Below, one piece after another: positions 45,109 to 54,315 of a stretch of 62,302 nucleotides of DNA (position 1 is its first letter; the number at the start of each line of letters is the position of its first letter). Position numbers and translations under genes: made by a program. The notes beneath the pieces were generated by a model that worked only from the letters and a program-made list of their open reading frames with translations, had not been told where the DNA came from and did not search any database. Source of the stretch: Caballeronia megalochromosomata (GTDB lineage Bacteria > Pseudomonadota > Gammaproteobacteria > Burkholderiales > Burkholderiaceae); contig LRBF01000251.1 in NCBI GenBank assembly GCA_001580565.1, positions 1-62,302 on the forward strand, read 5' to 3'.

Positions 45109-46122
45109 ATGCCATCAGATCTTGCGTGTCATACCGACGATTCGCTCGCGTACAGCTTCGTGACGAGCTATGCGGGCGTCGTTTCATTTCTTGCAGTAGC
45201 CAATGAAGGCAGTTTCGCGAAAGCGAGCGATCGCCTGGGCATTGGCCGTTCCGCCGTCAGTCGCAACGTGCAGAAGCTTGAAGCACAGCTCGATGCGCGT
45301 CTCTTTCTTCGCACCACGCGCAGCACGTCGCTCACGCGCGAAGGCGAACTCTTCTACAAGAATTGCCAGCCGGGCGTGGAGCGTATCGTGCAGGCGCTCG
45401 AAGAGATGCGCGAACTGCGCAATGGGCCGCCGCGCGGGCACTTGCGCATTGCATCGGCACCGGGCTTTGGCCGCAAGGTCGTCGCGCCGCTGCTGTCCGG
45501 CTTCCATGCGCGCTATCCGGACATCGCCCTCGAACTATTGCTCAACGACCGTCCGTGCGATTTCACGGCCGAGCGTGTCGATGTCGCGTTTCGCGACGGT
45601 CACATGGAGGACAGCGAAGTCGTCGCCAGGCAACTGATTCCGATGCAGATGATCGTGTGCGCATCGCCGGCGTATGCGCGCCAGCATGGCTTGCCCCGGC
45701 ATGTCGATGAGCTCGGGCAGCATCGCTGCATCAATCTGCGCACGTCGACGGGACGCATCGCGGACTGGGCGTTCAAGGTCGATGGCATGGCGCAGAAGCA
45801 TTCGCCCGCCGCGAAGCAGACGTTCAACGACATCGACCTGATGTTGCAAGCGGTGCTCGACGGGCAGGGCATCGCGCAACTGCCGGCCTATCTCGTGTGT
45901 GATTCGCTGAAGGCCGGGCGGCTCGTCATGTGTCTCGCGCAGCATGCGCCCGACGATGGCGGTCACTACCTCTGCTATCTGAGCCGCAAGCATTTGCCCG
46001 CGCGCGTGCGCGTGTTCGTCGACTACATGACCGAGCAGACGCGCGCGCTCGATCTGCATTGCCTGACGACGAACATGACGACCACCGGTACAACCGCGGC
46101 GCCGCTCGTGCCTGCCGATTGA
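45109..46122 (+). CDS. LysR family transcriptional regulator
   Basis: A 337-residue LysR-type regulator. The helix-turn-helix is at about residues 22-80 (GSFAKASDRLGIGRSAVSRNVQKLEAQ), preceded by an N-terminal extension of about 20 residues, and an effector-binding domain follows (PGFGRKVVAPLLSGFHARYPDIALELLLND). It resembles the CrgA/DsdC-like LysR subgroup that often controls oxidoreductases. The ECF41-type promoter directly upstream would place its synthesis under the sigma factor at 43079. The OsmC/Ohr gene is downstream on the same strand, with 105 bases between, and is a possible target. Confidence 0.88.
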   Translation: MPSDLACHTDDSLAYSFVTSYAGVVSFLAVANEGSFAKASDRLGIGRSAVSRNVQKLEAQLDARLFLRTTRSTSLTREGELFYKNCQPGVERIVQALEEMRELRNGPPRGHLRIASAPGFGRKVVAPLLSGFHARYPDIALELLLNDRPCDFTAERVDVAFRDGHMEDSEVVARQLIPMQMIVCASPAYARQHGLPRHVDELGQHRCINLRTSTGRIADWAFKVDGMAQKHSPAAKQTFNDIDLMLQAVLDGQGIAQLPAYLVCDSLKAGRLVMCLAQHAPDDGGHYLCYLSRKHLPARVRVFVDYMTEQTRALDLHCLTTNMTTTGTTAAPLVPAD

Positions 46123-46227
46123 TGCATTGAAGGCAACACCGCGAATCCGGCGATGACACTACCGAATGCGTGCGCGCAGGGCTACGATGGATCACGTACG
46201 TCATCGCTCGTAGAAGAAGAGGCCGTC

Positions 46228-46764
46228 ATGGAGCCACTCCATCCGCCGCCCGTCAGCCTGCTCGACAAGTATCAAGGGCATGACGTGCAACCGCTGTATT
46301 CGACGACCGTCACCGTCACCGGCGGCGATACGGGCCACGGGCGCGCGTCGGGCGTGGCCCGCTCCGACGACGGCAGTCTCGATCTCGATCTGCGCATGCC
46401 GCAGGCGCTCGGCGGCCCCGGCGGCGGCACGAACCCGGAGCAGTTGTTCGCCGCAGGCTATGCCGCGTGCTTTCACGGCGCGCTCGTCTTGCTGGCGGCG
46501 CGCGCGGGTCTCGCGGTGGAAGGCGCCAGTGTGTCCGTTACGGTCGAATTCGGCCGCGATCCGATGGACGGCCTCTTCGTGCTCACCGCGCACACGCGCG
46601 TGCAGATGCCTGGCATCGAACGCACGGTCGCGGAGGAACTCGTGCGCCATACCGAGCGCTTTTGCCCTTATGCGAAGATGGCGCGCAAGGGCATCGTCAA
46701 CATCGTCGCGCTTGCAACCCATTGCGATGCCACGCATCACTCGGCCGGTACGCGCGCCGTCTGA
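46228..46764 (+). CDS. OsmC/Ohr family peroxiredoxin-like protein
   Basis: A 178-residue protein of the OsmC/Ohr superfamily. The two redox Cys residues are Cys81 in GYAACFHGAL and Cys146 in RFCPYAKM, as in Ohr enzymes that reduce organic hydroperoxides with lipoyl thiols. The N-terminal 25 residues extend beyond the usual Ohr start. AGAGG precedes ATG 46228. With the AhpD-like protein and the ECF41 sigma factor it suggests a local response to organic peroxides. The end overlaps the MFS gene on the other strand by 28 bases. Confidence 0.88.
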   Translation: MEPLHPPPVSLLDKYQGHDVQPLYSTTVTVTGGDTGHGRASGVARSDDGSLDLDLRMPQALGGPGGGTNPEQLFAAGYAACFHGALVLLAARAGLAVEGASVSVTVEFGRDPMDGLFVLTAHTRVQMPGIERTVAEELVRHTERFCPYAKMARKGIVNIVALATHCDATHHSAGTRAV

Positions 46765-48119
46765 TCGAGTCGGCCCGCTTCAGCCGATGCATCGCGTCGG
46801 CTCAACGCGCCCAATGCGAACGCGGCGACGAACGCGGGTAGGGCGAGAAGCGTGAAGACCGCGCCGAATTGCAGGCCCATGCTCATCAGCAGACCGCCGG
46901 TCATCGCGCCCGCGACCGCACCCATGCGCCCGATGCCGAGCATCCAGGCAACGCCCGTCGCGCGGCTGCGCGTCGGATAGAACGATGCCGCGAGCGCCGA
47001 CATCGACGTGACCGCGCTCGTGACCGCCGTTCCGGTCAGGAAGATGAGCACCGCGAGCCAGACCTGGTCCGTGACGCCGCGCCCGATCGTCAGCACCAGC
47101 GCCGCCGCGAGCACATAAGCGCATGCGTTGACGCGTCGCGGGTTGGCCTTGTCCATCACCCAGCCGAGACACAGGTTGCCGAGAATGCCGCCGAGCGGAA
47201 AGAGGGACGTCGTGAGTGCGGCGCGTTCGGCGGAGAAGCCCGCGTCCTTGAAGAGTGTGGGCAGCCAGTTGGTCAGAAGATAGAAGATCATCAGGCCCAT
47301 GAAGTACGCAAGCCATAACATGGATGTGCCGAAGCGATAGGGCCGCGAGACGATGAGCCCGAGCGATGACTTGTCTGCGCCGCCCGTGCGCGTATCGGCG
47401 GCGATGAACGTGACGTGCGCGCCTTCGGTGAGACGTGCATCGTTCGAGATGCGGCGCAGGACGCACGCGATCTTTTGCGCGGGTCGATTCTTCAACACCA
47501 TGAACTGCGCGGACTCCGGCAGCAGAAAGAGCAGAAGCACGGTGAGCACGATCGGGCCGAGGCCGCCGGCGACGAGCACGCTTTGCCAGCCGAAATGCGG
47601 AATGAGCCAGGCGGCGCACAGCCCGCCGATCGAGAGGCCCACCGAGAAGCCGCAGAACATCGTGTTGACGACGACGGCGCGAATGCGTGCGGGTGCATAC
47701 TCCGACATCAGCGTGACCGCATTGGGCATCGCCGCGCCGAGGCCGAGACCCGTGAGAAAGCGCCATGCGGTCAGCGTTTCGACAGAACTCGCCTGTGCCG
47801 ACGCGAGACTCCACACGCCGAAGAAGAACACGGAAAGCGCGAGCACCGCCTTGCGTCCGATGCGATCCGCAACCGGTCCCGCTGCGAGCGCACCTATACC
47901 GAGACCGACGAGCGCCGCGCTCATCACGGGTCCCAGCGCGGCGCGCGTGATGCCCCAGTCGCCGATCAACGACGGTGCGATGAAACCGACTGCCGCGGTG
48001 TCGAAGCCATCGGCCGCGACGACGAGAAAGCACAGGATCAGAATGACCCATTGATACGGCGAGAAGCGCTCGCCGTCGATGAAGCTCTGGACCTCGATGG
48101 TCCCAAGGTTCTTTTCCAT
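46737..48119 (-). CDS. MFS transporter, aromatic acid:H+ symporter family
   Basis: A 460-residue carrier with about 12 hydrophobic segments. The motif VVAADGFDTAAVGFIAPSL in the first membrane helix carries the DGFD signature of the aromatic acid:H+ symporters (PcaK, BenK relatives). The start is the Met at 48119 with GGAGA upstream; the frame opens 80 codons earlier inside intergenic and NIPSNAP DNA. It is the last gene of the SDR-flavoprotein-NIPSNAP run and probably imports an aromatic or alicyclic acid. Confidence 0.87.
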   Translation of the reverse strand: MEKNLGTIEVQSFIDGERFSPYQWVILILCFLVVAADGFDTAAVGFIAPSLIGDWGITRAALGPVMSAALVGLGIGALAAGPVADRIGRKAVLALSVFFFGVWSLASAQASSVETLTAWRFLTGLGLGAAMPNAVTLMSEYAPARIRAVVVNTMFCGFSVGLSIGGLCAAWLIPHFGWQSVLVAGGLGPIVLTVLLLFLLPESAQFMVLKNRPAQKIACVLRRISNDARLTEGAHVTFIAADTRTGGADKSSLGLIVSRPYRFGTSMLWLAYFMGLMIFYLLTNWLPTLFKDAGFSAERAALTTSLFPLGGILGNLCLGWVMDKANPRRVNACAYVLAAALVLTIGRGVTDQVWLAVLIFLTGTAVTSAVTSMSALAASFYPTRSRATGVAWMLGIGRMGAVAGAMTGGLLMSMGLQFGAVFTLLALPAFVAAFALGALSRRDASAEAGRLDQTARVPAE

Positions 48120-48193
48120 GCCGCTATGTCTCCATTCATTTATGTATAGGCAATCTTCGGGATGCGGCCTTCGTCGTGCCGCTTTGACGTGCT

Positions 48194-48529
48194 TTAACGC
48201 ACTGCGGGCGAAAGACTCCTGAACTCGACGCGCCTGATAATGCGGCTCTCCTGCGCGACGATCAGATGTGCCGACGCCTGCAGATAAGCGGGCCATTCGG
48301 GATCGTTGTCGCGTGCGGTGCGCCGCTGGTCGTAATCCGCGATGCTTTCGTAACCCCACAGATGCACGACCTGATTCAATGCGCCGATATCGCTCATGTA
48401 GAAACCCACGGGCGCGCCGAGGTACTTGAGCTGGATCGGCATCGCGAGACGATCGAATACATCGATGAATTCCGCCATGCCGCGCGGCTTGATCGTGTAG
48501 ATGCGATGATCGACAAAAGGCTTGCTCAT
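48194..48529 (-). CDS. NIPSNAP family protein
   Basis: A 111-residue protein of the NIPSNAP ferredoxin-like fold. Typical segments are VDHRIYTIKPRGMAEFIDVF at the N-terminus and LNQVVHLWGYESIADYDQRRTAR in the middle. It overlaps the flavoprotein stop by four bases, so synthesis is coupled. Bacterial NIPSNAP proteins often accompany catabolic oxidoreductases, possibly as small enzymes or ligand-binding subunits; the exact role is not known. Confidence 0.85.
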   Translation of the reverse strand: MSKPFVDHRIYTIKPRGMAEFIDVFDRLAMPIQLKYLGAPVGFYMSDIGALNQVVHLWGYESIADYDQRRTARDNDPEWPAYLQASAHLIVAQESRIIRRVEFRSLSPAVR

Positions 48530-50271
48530 GCTGCGCTCCTCAATTCGCTGGTGTTCGCGCGTGCATCGATGCGGCCCGCGAGATGCAACCCGGTGAGATA
48601 ACCGAATGTCATGATCGGGCCGAGCGTGATGCCCGCGCCGGGATAGTTGCCGCCCATGACGCTCGCGCGATCGTTGCCGACGGCATACAGCCCGGGAATC
48701 GCCTCGCTGCCCTTGAGGACCTGGCCGTGTGGATTCGTCGCGATGCCGTCGAAGGTGCCGAGGTCGCCCATTACGAGCTTGAGCGCGTAGTACGGACCAT
48801 CGCCGATGGGCGCCACGCACGGATTCGGCTTGTGTGCGGGATCGCCGAGATAGCGGTTGAACGAAGTCGTGCCACGGCCGAATGCGGTGTCCTTTCCCTC
48901 CACGGCATCGCGGTTGTATTCGCGCACGGTTGCTTCCAGCGCGGATGCGTCGATGCCTGCGTGCTGCGCGAGTTCTTTGAGCGTGCGCCCTTTGACGAGA
49001 TAGCCGCTTTTCAGATGAGGCCCGAGCGGTATCGGCGCGGGCTTCGCGAAGCCGAGGCCGTATTTGCGAATCGTCTCGTGATCGCAGACGAGCCACATCG
49101 CCGTTTCCGTTTCATCGCGGCATGCTTCGATCATCGCCGCGCCAACATCGTGATAAGAGTTCGATTCGTTGGTGAAGCGCACGCCGCCGCGCGTCACACC
49201 GATCACGCCCGGCTTGTAGCGATCGAGCAGATGCGGAAACACGCCGTGTTTGCCGTCCTTCAGCGGCACGCGTGAGACCGGCATCCACGCGGCAGGCTGC
49301 GGATAGCGGATATCGACGCGGCCGCCCACGCGCTCGGCCATGCGTGCGCCGTCGCCGGTATTGCCCGCGGGCACCGGCGATACATGTTCGCCGCCCCGTC
49401 GAACATGCGGATAAGCCTTCGCAATGCGTGCGACATCATGTGAGAAACCGCCGCACGCCAGCACCACGCCACGCCGCGCGGTGATGCGCGTTTCGCCTCC
49501 GTCCGCAATCACGACCGCGCCCGTCACGCGGCCTTTCACCGTGATCAGTTCCTTCGCACCCGTGCGGGTATGAATCGGAATGTTGAGATCGAGCGCGGAT
49601 TTGGCGAGGCGCGCGGCGAGCGCATTGCCGCTCGTGATCTGCACGCCGCGCCTGTACAGTGCGAGTTCCCTGATATGACTCGCAAGCCGCTTCGCGACAT
49701 ACCACGCCGACGCGATCGATTTCGTCGCATTGAAGAAGTGCTTGAGATCCGCACTCGACGAATTGAACATCATGCCGATGAACGTGATGGTCTTGAGCGG
49801 CGGACGCAGGCGCGCGATATCCTTGCCCAGCTCGCGTGCATCGAATGGCTTCGCGACGACGGAGCGGCCCACGTCGACACCGCCCGGCGCATCGGGATGA
49901 TAGTCGGGGTAGAGCGTCGGCAGGAATCTGACCGACGTCTCGCGCTCGAAGAAATCGATCATGCGCGGTCCGTTGTCGAGAAACGCATCGACGGCGGCTT
50001 CGTCGTACATCGCGCCGGTTTCGCCGCGCATGTACTGAATCGCCGCCTCACGCGTATCCTGAACACCGGCTTCCTGCGCGTGACGATTGCCCGGTATCCA
50101 CAACACGCCGCCCGAGAACGCGGTCGTGCCGCCGAAGTATTCTTCCTTCTCGACGACGATCACGTCGAGCCCCTGTTTCTTCGCTGTAATGGCCGTCGAG
50201 AGGCCGCCGGCGCCCGAGCCGATCACGAGCACATCGCAAGCGAGATCGGACGACCGCGTTACGGTAGTCAT
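48526..50271 (-). CDS. FAD-dependent oxidoreductase (3-ketosteroid dehydrogenase / fumarate reductase-like)
   Basis: A 581-residue flavoprotein. The dinucleotide motif GSGAGG is at residues 18-23, with EKEEYFGGTTAFSGG close behind, and the C-terminal GNDRASVMGGNYPGAGITLGPIMTFGYLTG matches the FAD-closing segment of 3-ketosteroid-1-dehydrogenases and KstD-like enzymes. It probably introduces a double bond next to a carbonyl in a ring substrate. It lies between an SDR (60 bases upstream) and a NIPSNAP gene (4-base overlap). No other steroid genes are present, so an alicyclic or aromatic-derived substrate is as likely as a steroid. Confidence 0.87.
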   Translation of the reverse strand: MTTVTRSSDLACDVLVIGSGAGGLSTAITAKKQGLDVIVVEKEEYFGGTTAFSGGVLWIPGNRHAQEAGVQDTREAAIQYMRGETGAMYDEAAVDAFLDNGPRMIDFFERETSVRFLPTLYPDYHPDAPGGVDVGRSVVAKPFDARELGKDIARLRPPLKTITFIGMMFNSSSADLKHFFNATKSIASAWYVAKRLASHIRELALYRRGVQITSGNALAARLAKSALDLNIPIHTRTGAKELITVKGRVTGAVVIADGGETRITARRGVVLACGGFSHDVARIAKAYPHVRRGGEHVSPVPAGNTGDGARMAERVGGRVDIRYPQPAAWMPVSRVPLKDGKHGVFPHLLDRYKPGVIGVTRGGVRFTNESNSYHDVGAAMIEACRDETETAMWLVCDHETIRKYGLGFAKPAPIPLGPHLKSGYLVKGRTLKELAQHAGIDASALEATVREYNRDAVEGKDTAFGRGTTSFNRYLGDPAHKPNPCVAPIGDGPYYALKLVMGDLGTFDGIATNPHGQVLKGSEAIPGLYAVGNDRASVMGGNYPGAGITLGPIMTFGYLTGLHLAGRIDARANTSELRSAA

Positions 50272-50331
50272 GATGAAGTCCTTTGATTGGAACCGGGCGC
50301 GTCGCGCACCCGTGAGATGAAAGGCCGTCTT

Positions 50332-51171
50332 TCAGGCGGTGCGCGGCGCTTCGAAGCCGGGACGCGGAACGAGGTCCATCAGCATGCATTCGAAACCGCC
50401 ATCGACGGCAAGCTCCGCACCATTCACATAAGCCGCGCGATGACTTGCGAGAAACGCCACGACCTCGGCGATATCGCGCGGCTCGCCGATACGCCGGCTC
50501 GCGGTCATCGCGCTGCGGCGTGCTTCGACATCGCCCTGTTCATAAAACGCCTTCGAAAGCGGCGTGCGAATCATGCCGGGGCAGACCGTGTTGCTGCGCA
50601 CGCCACGCGCGCCCCATTCGGCGGCGATCTGACGCGAAAGCATGGCGATGCCGGCCTTGCTCGGGCTATAGGCGCCACTCCATGTCTGCGGATGATGCGC
50701 CGCCACCGAGGCGATATGCACGATGCTCCCCGCGCCGCGCGCGAGCATGGCGCGCCCGAACGCCTGAGCGCATAGCATGTAACCGGTGAGATTGACGGCG
50801 AGCATCGCGTTCCATGCATCGAGGCCGATATCTTCGATGCCGCCCGCCCGCAACAGACCCGCGTTGTTCACGAGCACATCGACATGACCGAACTTTCGTT
50901 CGACCTGATCGCGTGCGCGGTTCACGCTCGCCGCATCGCCGATATCACAGGCAATGGCAAGCGCATCGACGCCGCGTGCGCGCAGCGCGTCGGCCGCTTC
51001 GTTGCAACCCGCTTCATCGCGGTCGAGCAATGCGAGCCGGGCGCCCGCATCGGCGAATGTCGATGCAATGGCGCGGCCGATCCCGCCCGCCGCACCCGTC
51101 ACCACACACACGCTCGCTGCGAGGCCGAGCCAATGCGGCGCGGTGTGATCCCGCGCGACCTGATTAGTCAT
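50332..51171 (-). CDS. SDR family NAD(P)-dependent oxidoreductase
   Basis: A 279-residue classical SDR. The cofactor loop is TGAAGGIG at residues 25-32, the acidic LLDRDE after beta2 favours NAD, NNAG occurs near 109, and YSPSK is the catalytic Tyr-Lys pair. It is the first gene of the minus-strand run that includes the KstD-like flavoprotein, NIPSNAP protein and aromatic-acid-type MFS carrier. It is divergent from an AraC regulator. The product is likely an alcohol dehydrogenase acting on a ring alcohol or beta-hydroxyacyl compound. Confidence 0.87.
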   Translation of the reverse strand: MTNQVARDHTAPHWLGLAASVCVVTGAAGGIGRAIASTFADAGARLALLDRDEAGCNEAADALRARGVDALAIACDIGDAASVNRARDQVERKFGHVDVLVNNAGLLRAGGIEDIGLDAWNAMLAVNLTGYMLCAQAFGRAMLARGAGSIVHIASVAAHHPQTWSGAYSPSKAGIAMLSRQIAAEWGARGVRSNTVCPGMIRTPLSKAFYEQGDVEARRSAMTASRRIGEPRDIAEVVAFLASHRAAYVNGAELAVDGGFECMLMDLVPRPGFEAPRTA

Positions 51172-51209
51172 CCTTGTCTCCTGAGTTCGTTCGATGCGAA
51201 GGCGCCGAA

Positions 51210-51286
51210 GGCCTTGCCCGTGAAAAAAGTATATTCACGGCCTTGCATAAAAAATTGGACAAAGGCGGCAGACGACAGGACAATTT
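51210..51286. promoter_or_regulatory. Candidate AraC control region
   Basis: The 136-base gap between the SDR and AraC starts is unusually A/T rich. It holds an inverted repeat CCGTGAA (51218-51224) / TTCACGG (51234-51240) flanked by two copies of GGCCTTGC (51210-51217 and 51239-51246), and further on AAATTG (51252-51257) / CAATTT (51281-51286). These are candidate operators for the divergent AraC protein. Confidence 0.45.
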
Positions 51287-51307
51287 GTGCATCAGGAGAC
51301 GCGCGAC

Positions 51308-52201
51308 ATGAGGAAAATCCCTAACTACAGCCTGTACGGAGAATCGGCGCGTCCGCCCTGGTATGACGCGTTCAACTTCGAATGGATCGCCGAGCGCAGC
51401 GCGCCGAACGACTGGCATATCGACGCACATCGTCATGACGCGCTCTTGCAATTTCTGTACATTCGCGGCGGCGGCGGGCAGGTGCTGATCGAGAACGGCA
51501 TGATCGATATCCTGCCGCCGTGCGTCATCATGCTCCCCGCGCAAACGGTGCATGGATTCAATTTCGCGCCGGACGTCGATGGTCTCGTGGTTACCGTCGC
51601 GCAAAGATCGATCGAGGCGCTTGCATCGATCGCGGCGCCGGGGCTCATCCCGGTGCTGCAGCGTGCGGGCGTTTCGCGGGTGAGCGCCCAGTCGGTGAAG
51701 GAAAGCGCGTTCATGCCGATCCTCGAACTGCTGGAAAAGGAATTTCGCGCGACGAATCGCGGGCACATGGCGGCGGGGATGTCGCTCCTGATTGCACTTT
51801 TCGTACATGTCGCGCGGCTGTGCGAAAGCGCGTCCGCGACGAGTGTCGTATCGACGGAGCGACGCGTGCAGCAGATCAAGCGCTTCAGGGAACTGGTGGC
51901 CGCGCATTTTCGCGAGCATCGCCCCCTTGATTTCTACGCGCACAAACTCGGCATGACCGTCACGCAGCTCGGACGTATTTGTCGCGAGGAGATATCGAGC
52001 TCGCCGCTTGCGATGATCAACGAACATCTCGTGCGCGAAGCCCAGCGCGATCTCATTTATTCCAGCATGTCGGTCAAGCAGATCGCGCATGGCCTGGGCT
52101 TTGCCGACATCGCGTATTTCAGCCGCTATTTCCGCAAGCAGACCGGCGTGACGCCGACGCAGTTTCAGGCAGAAGCCCACAAGGCGCTGGCCATTCAATA
52201 G
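51308..52201 (+). CDS. AraC family transcriptional regulator (PobR-like)
   Basis: A 297-residue AraC-type regulator resembling PobR/HpaA, which control hydroxybenzoate and hydroxyphenylacetate genes. The N-terminal cupin (DWHIDAHRHDALLQFLYIRGG) binds an effector; the C-terminal HTH pair includes FYAHKLGMTVTQLGRICREE and SVKQIAHGLGFADIAYFSRYFRKQTG. AGGAGA lies ten bases before ATG 51308. It is divergent from the SDR-flavoprotein-NIPSNAP-MFS run, which it probably activates in response to an aromatic acid. Confidence 0.88.
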   Translation: MRKIPNYSLYGESARPPWYDAFNFEWIAERSAPNDWHIDAHRHDALLQFLYIRGGGGQVLIENGMIDILPPCVIMLPAQTVHGFNFAPDVDGLVVTVAQRSIEALASIAAPGLIPVLQRAGVSRVSAQSVKESAFMPILELLEKEFRATNRGHMAAGMSLLIALFVHVARLCESASATSVVSTERRVQQIKRFRELVAAHFREHRPLDFYAHKLGMTVTQLGRICREEISSSPLAMINEHLVREAQRDLIYSSMSVKQIAHGLGFADIAYFSRYFRKQTGVTPTQFQAEAHKALAIQ

Positions 52202-52332
52202 CCGCTTCGCCCCGATTTCCGAGGGTTGCCAGCATCGTGCAAGCGTGCGATGCTTCGCCGTGCTGTGAATCAATCAAAACAAAACAGCCGAGCGAGACCA
52301 GTCCGGTTCACTCATCCTTGCAAGGAGGGAGC

Positions 52333-53982
52333 ATGATCGCACTGTCATCGCATCGCGCGGCGCACGAGGCGTCGCGGCGTTACCAGTTCAAGGCACGCGC
52401 AATGCTATGCAGCTGGCTCGTCATGAGCGCGGCTGCGAGCCTCGCGTACGCCGACGCGCAAACCGGCTATACGCTGCCGCCTCCGCCGAGCGAGTTGTAC
52501 GGCGATCTCTTCGTCGCCGTGCAGACGCAAAGCATTTATCCCGATCAAAAGACCTTCGTCGATGCGGTGCCCAAGATCGATCCCGCGCAGATCGTGCAGG
52601 CCTATCATCAGCAGATGTCGGTGCCGGGCTTTTCGCTCACGAACTTCGTCGCACAGTACTTCACGCCGCCGGTGGATCAGGTCATCACGCCGCCGCCGAA
52701 TCAGACACTGCGCGAACATATCGACTGGCTTTGGCCCGAGCTCACGCGTCTGACGACGACCGCGAACGTGCCGCCCAACAGTTCGCTGATTCCGATGCCC
52801 AAGCAATATGTTGTGCCGGGTGGACGCTTCCGCGAAGGCTATTACTGGGATACCTATTTCACGATGCTGGGCCTTCAGGAGGCGGGACGGGAAGACCTTG
52901 TCGATGACATGCTCGATAACTTCGCGTATCTGATCGACACGATAGGGCATATTCCCAATGGCAATCGCACGTACTACGTGAGCCGCTCGCAGCCACCGTT
53001 CTTCTCCTATATGGTCGAACTTGCCGCACACAAGGAAGGCGGGCGCGTCTATCAGAAGTATTTGCCGCAATTGCGCAAGGAACATAGCTACTGGATGCAG
53101 GGCGCGAATACGCTGCAGGCGGGCGGCGCGGTGCGCAACGTCGTAATGCTGCCCGACAAGACTGTGCTCAATCGCTATTGGGACGAACGCGATACGCCGC
53201 GCGACGAGTCTTACTCGGAAGACGTAGCCACCGCCAAGCAGGTGACGAACCGCCCGGCGAACGAGGTCTATCGCGATCTGCGCGCGGCAGCAGAAAGCGG
53301 CTGGGACTTCAGCTCGCGCTGGTTCGGCGACAACATGACGCTTGCAACGATCCGCACGACATCGATCATTCCGGTCGATCTGAATAGCCTGATGTTCCAC
53401 CTCGAAACGACGATCGCGATAGGTTGCGGCGAGGCGCGCGATTTCGGGTGCGTCAGCGAGTTCATCGGGCGTGCGGCAAAGCGTGCGATCGGCATCAACA
53501 AGTATCTGTGGAACAAGAACGGGTACTACGGCGATTACGACTGGAAGCTCGGTCAGCCGCGCAACAATCCCTCGGCGGCGATGCTGTATCCGCTCTTCGC
53601 AAACGCGGCGTGGCCGGATCGCGCGCACAAGACGGCGGAGACGGTCGAGGCGCTGCTGCTGAAGCCGGGCGGACTCACGACGACCACCTACAACACGACC
53701 CAGCAATGGGACGCGCCAAACGGCTGGGCGCCGTTGCACTGGATCGCCGTGCAGAGCCTGAAGCGCTATGGACGCAGCGATCTCGCGCAGCAGATCGGCA
53801 CGCGCTTTCTTGCCGACGTGAATAACGTCTACGCGACGCAGCAGAAGCTCGTGGAGAAGTACATCGTGGAAGGCGAGGGAACGGGCGGTGGCGGCGGTGG
53901 CGAGTATCCGTTGCAGGATGGCTTCGGGTGGACCAATGGCGTCACGCTGAAGCTGCTCGACCTTTACGCCCCAGGGCAGTAA
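52333..53982 (+). CDS. treA: Periplasmic alpha,alpha-trehalase (GH37)
   Basis: A 549-residue glycoside hydrolase family 37 trehalase, which splits trehalose into two glucose molecules. Both family signatures are present: PGGRFREGYYWDTYF beginning at residue 162, and QWDAPNGWAP at 458-467. The catalytic residues expected from the E. coli enzyme are seen as the Asp in ESGWDFSSRWF and the Glu at 524 after the Gly run (GGGGGEY). The N-terminus has a basic segment and a hydrophobic core ending AYA-D, a signal peptide. A near-ideal ribosome site (AAGGAGG) precedes ATG 52333. A terminator-like hairpin follows. It appears to be a single gene. Confidence 0.95.
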   Translation: MIALSSHRAAHEASRRYQFKARAMLCSWLVMSAAASLAYADAQTGYTLPPPPSELYGDLFVAVQTQSIYPDQKTFVDAVPKIDPAQIVQAYHQQMSVPGFSLTNFVAQYFTPPVDQVITPPPNQTLREHIDWLWPELTRLTTTANVPPNSSLIPMPKQYVVPGGRFREGYYWDTYFTMLGLQEAGREDLVDDMLDNFAYLIDTIGHIPNGNRTYYVSRSQPPFFSYMVELAAHKEGGRVYQKYLPQLRKEHSYWMQGANTLQAGGAVRNVVMLPDKTVLNRYWDERDTPRDESYSEDVATAKQVTNRPANEVYRDLRAAAESGWDFSSRWFGDNMTLATIRTTSIIPVDLNSLMFHLETTIAIGCGEARDFGCVSEFIGRAAKRAIGINKYLWNKNGYYGDYDWKLGQPRNNPSAAMLYPLFANAAWPDRAHKTAETVEALLLKPGGLTTTTYNTTQQWDAPNGWAPLHWIAVQSLKRYGRSDLAQQIGTRFLADVNNVYATQQKLVEKYIVEGEGTGGGGGGEYPLQDGFGWTNGVTLKLLDLYAPGQ

Positions 53983-53995
53983 GACGACGAAGCAA

Positions 53996-54027
53996 CGGTA
54001 TCGCCGCAGTCTTCTGCGGCGATACCG
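53996..54027. terminator. Bidirectional hairpin between trehalase and tautomerase genes
   Basis: A 14-bp perfect inverted repeat (53996-54009 and 54014-54027; core GGTATCGCCGCAG) with the loop TCTT lies 13 bases after the trehalase stop and 15 bases from the convergent tautomerase stop. It has no long T tract but is the most stable hairpin in the gap. Confidence 0.7.
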
Positions 54028-54042
54028 GCGCATCCATGCGCT

Positions 54043-54279
54043 TCAGCTTTCCCTTGCCTGCTTTTGCCGACGATATTCCTGCACCGGCACACCACCGACG
54101 CCCCAGTTCTCCAGCTCCACTTCCTGAATCACGACGAACGTGGATTCGAGCGGCTTGTTCAGCACGTCGAGCAACAACTGGCTCACACCCTTGATGAGTT
54201 GCACTTTTTCATCGGCGGTGACGGCGTTCGTGCCGGGCTTGTTGCCTTCGCGTGTCACTTGAATCGTAACGATCGGCAT
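54043..54279 (-). CDS. 4-oxalocrotonate tautomerase-like protein
   Basis: A 78-residue tautomerase. It begins Met-Pro-Ile-Val-Thr, exposing the N-terminal catalytic Pro after Met removal. The length and the DEKVQLIKGVSQLLLDVL helix fit the single-unit 4-OT family. AAGGAGA precedes the Met encoded at 54279, so the five-codon upstream extension is rejected. It lies 36 bases after the SDR stop and is probably co-transcribed with it. The substrate is likely an enol form of a 2-oxo acid. Confidence 0.88.
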   Translation of the reverse strand: MPIVTIQVTREGNKPGTNAVTADEKVQLIKGVSQLLLDVLNKPLESTFVVIQEVELENWGVGGVPVQEYRRQKQARES

Positions 54280-54315
54280 GGCGATCTCCTTCACTGGGAA
54301 ACAACGAAGAATCGA

